Shown: piece after piece, positions 1 through 5,660 of the stretch
Position numbering within the stretch: position 1 is the first letter of the stretch
Layout: every line of letters starts with the position of its first letter
From: Kangiellaceae bacterium
Lineage (GTDB): Bacteria > Pseudomonadota > Gammaproteobacteria > Enterobacterales > Kangiellaceae
Direction of reading: 5' to 3'
DNA: 7,382 bases
Assembly (NCBI GenBank): GCA_030590405.1
Contig: JAUUYO010000170.1
Coordinates: forward strand, 1 to 7,382
The notes under the pieces: model-generated
The model's input: the letters and a program-made list of their open reading frames with translations, nothing else
Database searches by the model: none
Told to the model about the DNA's origin: nothing
Translations under genes and position numbers: made by a program

Positions 1-252
1 ATGTTAAGGTATTATCAAGATAGTGTTTAGATATATTTAAGATATGTTGTAGCTATTGTTTTATAAGCCTAACAGCGCGATCAGCTGCGGTTTTTTGCGT
101 CGGCTGAATTACCTTGATAGCATCTTTGCTTGAGGGTATAACATTTGTTTTAACTTTATTTAATATAAGGACTCTTTTAGCCTTTTCCCTCGCACCTTTC
201 TCCGTACTATTATTCACAGTTGAATACTGTTGATATTATCGAGCGAAACTCA
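1..252. other. Gene-free left flank
   Basis: No convincing gene is seen on either strand. A forward frame closes with TAG at 28-30 and could be the last few codons of an upstream gene, but nine residues are too few to identify. A T6 run at 91-96 follows a weak CAGC/GCTG stem (about 73-87), which could be a poor terminator for that upstream gene; four base pairs are not enough to call it. The rest is AT-rich without recognisable structure. The minus-strand frame ending at 53 is open for about 60 codons but has no ribosome binding site and no family I recognise. Confidence 0.5.
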
Positions 253-345
253 ATGGCAAAGTTCTTAGTCCAAAAAGCAGCATCATTTAGACTCGACCAA
301 ATCATCTTAACTAGTTATAATCTCGTTCAATTTGTGGCCAGATAG
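253..345 (+). pseudogene. RelE/ParE-like toxin N-terminal fragment (probable relic)
   Basis: An ATG at 253 opens a 30-codon frame ending with TAG at 343-345. Its first 17 residues, MAKFLVQKAASFRLDQI, resemble the N-terminus of ParE/RelE-family toxins, where a first beta strand is followed by a K-A-A-S-x-R-L-D-x-I helix start. In the family this continues to about 90-100 residues. Here the resemblance ends after the Ile and the frame closes 13 codons later, with no continuation in the other two frames. No antitoxin gene is visible upstream, and only a poor GAG (241-243) could serve as ribosome binding site. The pyrD promoter lies inside the frame. I infer a degraded toxin-antitoxin remnant; a chance short frame is the alternative. 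The match is from memory of the family, not a search. Confidence 0.35.
293..321 (+). promoter_or_regulatory. Probable sigma70 promoter of pyrD
   Basis: A perfect TATAAT (-10, 316-321) lies 17 bp downstream of TCGACC (293-298), which matches four of six bases of TTGACA. Transcription would start near 328, giving an mRNA leader of about 25 nt before the ATG at 353. This placement makes the upstream TTG at 332 an unlikely start codon, because it would leave only about four nucleotides of leader. I see no PurR-like palindrome nearby. Confidence 0.65.
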
Positions 346-352
346 TATTCCA

Positions 353-1384
353 ATGTTTAATCTTTTCTATCCCCTAGTGCGTTTTATATTATTCCGTATG
401 GACGCGGAGAAAACCCATGATCTCACTCTTAAATGGCTAGCGCGAATAGAAAAATCAGTTTTTCGCAGACTTTTGGTCCAACCGATGGTATACGATCCGG
501 TTGAAGTTTTTGGCATTAAATTTCCCAATCGATTAGGTCTTGCCGCAGGTTTAGATAAAAATGGAAGCTGTATCGATGCTTTTGCTGCATTAGGGTTTGG
601 TCATATCGAGATTGGTACAGTGACTCCCAGACCTCAGCCGGGTAACCCGAAACCCCGACTATTCAGGCTGCCCAAAGCTAGGGGATTGATTAACCGATTT
701 GGTTTTAATAATCAGGGTGTGGATCAATTAGTCGAAAATGTTAAAGCATCAAAATATACCGGTGTACTAGGGATTAATATCGGCAAAAATTTCGATACTC
801 CTGTAGAAAAAGCCACTGACGATTATTTGATTTGTCTGGAAAAAGTCTATTCTTATGCTAGCTATGTCACGGTGAATATTTCTTCACCGAATACCGCCAA
901 CTTACGTCAACTGCAGTTTGGTGCGGCGCTTGAAGAGTTGTTAACCGCGATCAATCACAAGCAAGCGGAATTAACCCTGCGGTATAACCGTAGAATTCCT
1001 ATATTGATTAAAATCGCTCCTGATTTATCAGAGCAAGAAGTCGAGCAACTTGCGATGACGTTTACCAAATTGAAAGTTGATGGGGTGATAGCCACTAATA
1101 CGACTTTTTCGAGAAAGGGAGTTGAAGGATTAGAACACGCCGAAGAACAAGGCGGATTAAGTGGTCTGCCTGTGCTTGAACAAAGCAATCATGTATTAGA
1201 GCGATTAAATAAACTGACAAACGCTCAATTTCCCATCATAGGTGTGGGTGGTATTTGTGATGCCAGCGGTGCGCTAGATAAAATGCAGGCGGGGGCGAGT
1301 TTAGTACAAATATATTCTGGTTTTATTTATCAAGGTCCAAAATTGATTAGTGATATTAGCAAAATCTTAAAAGAGCAAGGCTAG
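353..1384 (+). CDS. pyrD: Dihydroorotate dehydrogenase (quinone), class 2
   Basis: It oxidises dihydroorotate to orotate, the fourth step of de novo UMP synthesis, passing electrons through FMN to the quinone pool at the inner membrane. The 343-residue length fits class 2 enzymes. The N-terminal amphipathic helices (about 1-35, with the family-typical YPLVR and DAEKTHDLT stretches) mark the membrane-associated type. The FMN/substrate elements are seen in order: AGLDKNG with Lys69, NRFGFNNQG (114-122), NISSPNT (175-181) with the class 2 catalytic serine at Ser178, Lys220 in LIKIAPD, the GVGGI phosphate loop (297-301) and YSGFIYQGP (321-329). Key residues sit at a constant +3 offset from E. coli PyrD. 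An in-frame TTG at 332 could add seven residues, but ATG353 fits the family N-terminus and the promoter. There is no clear Shine-Dalgarno sequence. The gene converges on the kinase gene, ending 42 bp from it. Confidence 0.97.
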   Translation: MFNLFYPLVRFILFRMDAEKTHDLTLKWLARIEKSVFRRLLVQPMVYDPVEVFGIKFPNRLGLAAGLDKNGSCIDAFAALGFGHIEIGTVTPRPQPGNPKPRLFRLPKARGLINRFGFNNQGVDQLVENVKASKYTGVLGINIGKNFDTPVEKATDDYLICLEKVYSYASYVTVNISSPNTANLRQLQFGAALEELLTAINHKQAELTLRYNRRIPILIKIAPDLSEQEVEQLAMTFTKLKVDGVIATNTTFSRKGVEGLEHAEEQGGLSGLPVLEQSNHVLERLNKLTNAQFPIIGVGGICDASGALDKMQAGASLVQIYSGFIYQGPKLISDISKILKEQG

Positions 1385-1410
1385 GTGCTTGCGCTTTCGA
1401 ATTTCAGGTC

Positions 1411-1430
1411 TTAGGGTCTGTTGAGCCTAA
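1411..1430. terminator. Weak hairpin between convergent genes
   Basis: TTAGG and CCTAA form a 5-bp stem enclosing a G-G mismatch, a further TC/GA 2-bp stem and a TGTT loop. The structure sits 26 bp after the pyrD stop and overlaps the kinase stop codon (1427-1429). There is only a broken T-rich stretch after it on the plus strand and no T tract on the minus strand. It is the only hairpin I see in the convergent gap, so a modest bidirectional terminator is possible. Confidence 0.3.
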
Positions 1431-4400
1431 TCTATTGTTTCAATTAATTTTGCGGCTTTGGCGAAATCGAAATTGTTTAATGCAGTGGTTACCTGTTGAA
1501 GTATTTTATGCTGATGACTATCATCAGCGAAACAATGAAGTATTTCCTCTGACAATTCTAACGCCTGAGTGTCTTGTTCACTAATTTGTTGTTTTAGATC
1601 CACGACTGATTTGACAAAGTCTTTGCTTTTACTTTTACAATTAGGGTTAACTTGGGTTTTATTTGTATTGCTGGTTAATGTTTTTAGCTCAGATAAGCTA
1701 ATTGATAACTGTTGAAATACCCGAGCCAGTTGTTGTTCAATCTGTGACTTTGGTTTATTGTCTCGACACATTTTCTCAAGTTCGCCGGTCGCATCGCTTA
1801 ACTGGTTGATACCTAAGTTACCTGCCACTCCCTTTAAAGAATGAGCTAGCAGGCTTATTTTTTTGTAGTTATTATCTGCGAGCAATTGCTCAAACTCTGT
1901 TTGTAGCTGTTTGTTTGATTGGTAGAATTTTATTAATAAATCGCGATAACTATTAATATTACCCTGCATTAACTCTAATCCATCTTTTATGTTTATGCTT
2001 TGAAAATCGGGCAGTGGCTCTTGTGGTTGTTGTTCATGGTACTGTTGTTTATGCTGTTGTATTTCTTTTGCATCGAGTGATGTTTTTTGTTTAATCTCAG
2101 TAGATACACTATTTTTGTTAGTTGCTTTCATTTTAGTCCACCGACTTATTACTTTAAAGAAGTGCTCGATCTTAATCGGTTTTGATACGTAATCATTCAT
2201 TCCAGCTTCCAGGCATTTATCTTTATCACCGCTCATTGCATTGGCTGTCATGGCAATGATTGGAAGTGATTTTTTGCTGTGATTGGTACGAATGATTTTG
2301 GTTGCCTGGTAGCCATCCATTAACGGCATTTGAATATCCATTAATATGCAATCGTATTGATGATTGTTGACCATTTCTACGCCTTTTCTTCCATTTGAAG
2401 CCATATCCACTTTGATGCCGGCTTGAGACAATATGCCACAGGCAATTTCCTGATTGATCAGATTATCTTCGACTAATAATATTCGCGCGTTTCGCAGTTT
2501 TTCCTTGTGAGCTGTGAGAGAGTCTTTTACCAGTTCGTTAGCATCTTTGACTATGTGTTTTTGTTCTTTTTTACCATAAATATTCATTAATAGATCAAAA
2601 ATAGCAGAGGGGTTTATCGGTTTAGTTAACTGATAAAGCTCTTCTGATGGGTTTTTATTGAATTGTCGGTGAAGTGCGTCAAAAACAGAAAATAAATAAA
2701 TTATTTTAGCGAATTTTACCGCAGATATAGAGCTAAATTGTTGGTTTGATTTGTCTGGTATGAGATTGGGGTTAATAAATACAACATCAAAAACTATATT
2801 TTGTTGCTTTAATTTGTTATTGAGTTCATTAAGGTTTTTAGTTGAAGTAACTTGTCGACTCAGTAACTTCAAACTATCACAAATCGCTTGGTTGACTCGT
2901 TCGTTAGATTCAATAACTAAAAAATGTCTTGTATCAAAACTAAAGGAAGGCTTTATTTTATCCAGAATATTGCTGGGGTTTTCATAACCTGTCTTTATAT
3001 CAAATATAAAACGGCTGCCTTTGCCTTGCTCGCTTTCAACCTCTATTTTACCGTCCATTTGTTGGATCAGACTTTTGCATATAGCAAGCCCTAAGCCTGT
3101 GCCGCCAAATTTCCGAGTGGTCGAAGTATCTGCCTGGGTAAAAGGTTTGAAAAGATTCTGCCGGGCACTTTCATCCATACCAATGCCTGTATCGCTTACG
3201 ATGAAATGCAGTGTTACTTTGCCTTTTTCAAGTTGTTCCGATTTTATACTAAGTATAATTTCTCCCTTTGAGGTGAATTTCATTGCATTGTTGGTTAAGT
3301 TGATTAATATTTGCCCTAGTCTCAGAGGGTCGCCAAGTAAGGTGTTGGGTATTTTCGGGTCGATGTCATAAATAAACTCCAATCCTTTTTGTTGCATTTT
3401 AATGCCGACAATATCCAGCAGATTTTCCAAAACATCGGATAATCGAAATTCAATACTTTCTATTTTTAATTCACCAGCTTCTACTTTTGAAAAGTCCAAA
3501 ATATCGTTAATAATCTCCAACAATGAATTAGCGGCAAATCCGATTTTTTGGATATAATTTTCCTGCTTGCTATTGAGCAGAGTCGACTTTGTTAAATGTA
3601 ACATACCAATAATGGCATTCATTGGAGTACGGATCTCGTGGCTCATATTGGCGAGAAATGTTGATTTGGCCAGGTTAGCCTTGTCTGCCTGATCCCTTGC
3701 AATCGTTAACTCATTACGGGTTTCTTCCAAAGCCAAATTCTTATCGACAAGTAACAAATTGGATTTTTTTCGTTCTCGATTAAAAATGATCATGGCGATA
3801 ACTAACAATACAAATAAACCCAAAGCCAGGGTGCCGATAAATAGCCAGTTTTTCTGCTGTTCGATCAGTATGTTTTGTTCAGCCAGATCTTTTCTCTGTT
3901 TGTTCAGGGTTTTATCCTGTTCTCGAATGTCGGATTTTTGCTTGGCAAGAAAATCTACATTGCTTTCAATACTGTTAGCTAACTTCGTGTACTCAGCTTC
4001 TTTTAATGCGATGGTTTTGATTTTTTCATCCAGCTCATTGGCTCTATTGTTAAGTTTTAATTGGTTAAGTTGTAACTGGTTACTGGTTTTGAATAATTCG
4101 TCTTGAATGGCAACTAGTTCGCCTTCTTTTTCTCTGATAGAAATGTTTTTTGCTTGAATGGTTTTTTGTTGACGTAAAAATAAAGTCTGTTGTTGTAACA
4201 GTTGAGCTTTGGTTTTATTGAGTTCCTGATCAGAGTTTCTGGAAGCTTCTAATGACAAAGTTAGCTCCTTATTCAAACTTTCAAGTGCGGCTTCTTTTTT
4301 TAACAAATCTTCTCTTATCCGGGACAGTTCGGCCTCTTCTTCTCGAAATAGTTTGACCATATCTAATTCAGTGCCGCCTAAAAGTAGCAATTGTTTACGG

Positions 4401-4942
4401 TCGATGACTAACTTTTCAAAGGTGATGTTAGGATGGTTTACTTCAAAACCAAATGAACCGTTTTTTTGACGGAAAATATTGATCATGATGTTTTTTTTGT
4501 CGGTGGCGTTAACCGTTACCAGCAATGTTGCTGACTGGTTAATTGCTTTTGAAATTTTAGATAGTGAATAGGGGGAGGCTGCAGAAACAAATAACAGGTC
4601 AAAGTCATTCGCATGGTTGAGCTGAATAACGCTGGAGACGGATAGATTGAGTCCGTGGATTTTACGATGATTAATCGCTTGTTTGAATGGTTTGATGATA
4701 TTGTCTTGTTTTTCGATAATTCCAATCTTTAAATCTTTTTTTTGATTTTGGTTGGGCCATTGGGTATGTTCCATGAAGTTCAGAACTAAGGCGATCTTTA
4801 TCTGTTTTTCACGCTGGCTTTCAGCCAACAAAGAATTAGTAAAAAATAATAACCAAAGGATAGTTAATTTATATGCAGGTTTGGCTAAACCAATCAATCT
4901 TTTTTGATAACTCGCCAACAGGGTTTGAGTATTAGAGTTCAT
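1427..4942 (-). CDS. YfiR-domain hybrid sensor histidine kinase (HisKA-HATPase-REC-REC-HPt)
   Basis: Predicted inner-membrane phosphorelay kinase of 1171 residues. A hydrophobic stretch at 25-39 ending in LLA before Glu41 looks like a signal peptide. Residues about 45-195 resemble YfiR/DUF4154 (LNFMEHTQWP near the start, then a strand-rich core ending FGFEVNHPNITF). Residues 195-365 are a proline-free coiled coil, and 366-387 a single membrane helix. HisKA carries the phospho-acceptor His435 in SHEIRTP. HATPase_c has its N box at 548-557 (Asn552), DTGIGM at 584-589 and GGTGLGL at 613-619. A degenerate receiver (672-790) has Asn724 where Asp is expected. The second receiver (819-935) is intact: Glu825/Asp826, Asp869, Thr899, Lys921. 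HPt has His1034 in AHSLKG. A helical tail (1100-1171) follows. No PAS or HAMP domain is seen. The ATG at 4942 lacks a Shine-Dalgarno sequence but is the only start that keeps the signal peptide complete. It lies 68 bp behind the response regulator gene and is probably cotranscribed with it. The ligand is unknown. Confidence 0.92.
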   Translation of the reverse strand: MNSNTQTLLASYQKRLIGLAKPAYKLTILWLLFFTNSLLAESQREKQIKIALVLNFMEHTQWPNQNQKKDLKIGIIEKQDNIIKPFKQAINHRKIHGLNLSVSSVIQLNHANDFDLLFVSAASPYSLSKISKAINQSATLLVTVNATDKKNIMINIFRQKNGSFGFEVNHPNITFEKLVIDRKQLLLLGGTELDMVKLFREEEAELSRIREDLLKKEAALESLNKELTLSLEASRNSDQELNKTKAQLLQQQTLFLRQQKTIQAKNISIREKEGELVAIQDELFKTSNQLQLNQLKLNNRANELDEKIKTIALKEAEYTKLANSIESNVDFLAKQKSDIREQDKTLNKQRKDLAEQNILIEQQKNWLFIGTLALGLFVLLVIAMIIFNRERKKSNLLLVDKNLALEETRNELTIARDQADKANLAKSTFLANMSHEIRTPMNAIIGMLHLTKSTLLNSKQENYIQKIGFAANSLLEIINDILDFSKVEAGELKIESIEFRLSDVLENLLDIVGIKMQQKGLEFIYDIDPKIPNTLLGDPLRLGQILINLTNNAMKFTSKGEIILSIKSEQLEKGKVTLHFIVSDTGIGMDESARQNLFKPFTQADTSTTRKFGGTGLGLAICKSLIQQMDGKIEVESEQGKGSRFIFDIKTGYENPSNILDKIKPSFSFDTRHFLVIESNERVNQAICDSLKLLSRQVTSTKNLNELNNKLKQQNIVFDVVFINPNLIPDKSNQQFSSISAVKFAKIIYLFSVFDALHRQFNKNPSEELYQLTKPINPSAIFDLLMNIYGKKEQKHIVKDANELVKDSLTAHKEKLRNARILLVEDNLINQEIACGILSQAGIKVDMASNGRKGVEMVNNHQYDCILMDIQMPLMDGYQATKIIRTNHSKKSLPIIAMTANAMSGDKDKCLEAGMNDYVSKPIKIEHFFKVISRWTKMKATNKNSVSTEIKQKTSLDAKEIQQHKQQYHEQQPQEPLPDFQSINIKDGLELMQGNINSYRDLLIKFYQSNKQLQTEFEQLLADNNYKKISLLAHSLKGVAGNLGINQLSDATGELEKMCRDNKPKSQIEQQLARVFQQLSISLSELKTLTSNTNKTQVNPNCKSKSKDFVKSVVDLKQQISEQDTQALELSEEILHCFADDSHQHKILQQVTTALNNFDFAKAAKLIETID

Positions 4943-5010
4943 TATTATCGATTAGCCAATGAAAAAATCATTATTGTAGAGTGCTTGTGCCGATTGCGGG
5001 ATGCTTCCTT

Positions 5011-5445
5011 TCAAACTGTCGCCCCTTTTTTTTCAAGCAATTGTTGTAAGTCTCTGGATTTTTGCAGCGACGAGAGGTGGTTTTCAATTCTTTTAATAAT
5101 GATTGGCGCGCTATAAGGCTTGCTAAAAAAATCGATGGCGCCGATTTCTATGCCTTTTTTCTCACTCTTGCTTTCATTGAGCGCAGTGACAAAAACAATT
5201 GGAATGTGTTTGGTATCATTATCGGCTTTGAGTATTTCACAGACCTCAAATCCATCGACTTCATCCATAATAATATCGAGTAATATCAGATCGGGGTGTG
5301 GATGGCTTCTGGCTATTTTGATTGCATCGAACCCATTCAGGGCGGCTCTTACTTTGTAATTACTGCGTAATATAGCATTAAGAACCGCAACATTTGTCGG
5401 TTCATCATCTACAATGAGTATGGTGTATTTTTTTTCTTCGGACAT
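5011..5445 (-). CDS. Single-domain response regulator (REC only)
   Basis: A 144-residue cytoplasmic receiver protein. The full receiver site is present: Asp13/Asp14 in ILIVDDEPTN, phospho-acceptor Asp57 in DLILLDIIM, Thr87 in FVTA, and Lys109-Pro110 in FFSKPYS. The sequence resembles the receivers that head PleD-type diguanylate cyclases and related regulators (NGFDAIKIA, VDGFEVCEILK), but here it ends after a short charged helix (about 121-140) with no output domain. It is the first gene of the probable operon with the hybrid kinase and is the likely last phospho-acceptor from the kinase HPt (His1034). Output would then be through protein-protein contact or a partner elsewhere in the genome. 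The ATG at 5445 has no clear Shine-Dalgarno sequence. An A8G4 run on the coding strand lies five codons before the stop. Confidence 0.92.
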   Translation of the reverse strand: MSEEKKYTILIVDDEPTNVAVLNAILRSNYKVRAALNGFDAIKIARSHPHPDLILLDIIMDEVDGFEVCEILKADNDTKHIPIVFVTALNESKSEKKGIEIGAIDFFSKPYSAPIIIKRIENHLSSLQKSRDLQQLLEKKGATV

Positions 5446-5497
5446 TTTGTCTATTATCGATCTAATTATCTACAATAATTTTAGCTCAAAGTCGTCA

Positions 5498-5527
5498 ATT
5501 ATCAAGTAAATCAAGTGTTTATGTCAA
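5498..5527 (-). promoter_or_regulatory. Probable sigma70 promoter of the regulator-kinase operon
   Basis: On the minus strand a perfect TTGACA (5522-5527) is followed after 18 bp by GATAAT (5498-5503), five of six bases of the -10 consensus. Transcription would begin near 5491, giving about 45 nt of leader before the regulator ATG. The spacer contains a 7-base direct repeat (plus strand ATCAAGT at 5501-5507 and 5510-5516), which could be an operator. Confidence 0.6.
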
Positions 5528-5600
5528 ATTATCTTTCCGATTAGTGACACCCGTCTGATTTGTATCGAAAAACTAAAAATCTCTTCAAAACGCATCTATC

Positions 5601-5629
5601 CTGTCATTCATCGCTGCTACGGGTATAAT
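5601..5629 (+). promoter_or_regulatory. Probable sigma70 promoter of rlmL
   Basis: A perfect TATAAT (5624-5629) lies 17 bp after CTGTCA (5601-5606), four of six bases of the -35 consensus. Transcription would start near 5636, about 25 nt before the rlmL ATG. The -35 boxes of this promoter and the divergent regulator promoter are about 73 bp apart, so a shared regulator could act on both, though I see no known operator. Confidence 0.6.
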
Positions 5630-5660
5630 TGCGTTTTTATCGCCCTGGTGAACTCGATAT

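Noticed and set aside
67..73. GCCTAAC, resembling the outer core of an integron attC site, of interest because toxin genes are common in integron cassettes
   Set aside because: No matching inverted GTTAGGC-like partner at a suitable distance and no inner paired boxes were found, so a single 7-mer is not evidence of an attC site.
73..96. CAGC/GCTG stem followed by T6 as a rho-independent terminator
   Set aside because: The stem is only four base pairs with a seven-base loop, and three bases separate it from the T run; too weak to call.
53..217. Minus-strand frame of about 54 codons from a GTG, basic and protein-like in composition
   Set aside because: It has no ribosome binding site, no family I recognise, and an in-frame stop shortly upstream of the GTG; a chance open frame is the simpler reading.
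332..352. Seven-residue N-terminal extension of PyrD starting at TTG 332
   Set aside because: The family N-terminus begins at the ATG at 353, and the predicted transcription start near 328 would leave almost no leader for a TTG start at 332.
2751..3371. Plus-strand open frames of 78 and 116 codons within the kinase gene
   Set aside because: They lie opposite strongly conserved kinase coding sequence (HATPase and receiver segments), resemble no family I recognise and are shadow frames.
5446..5660. Possible FNR or CRP site in the divergent intergenic region
   Set aside because: The ATCAA elements are direct, not inverted, repeats, so they do not make an FNR box, and no CRP-type palindrome is seen.
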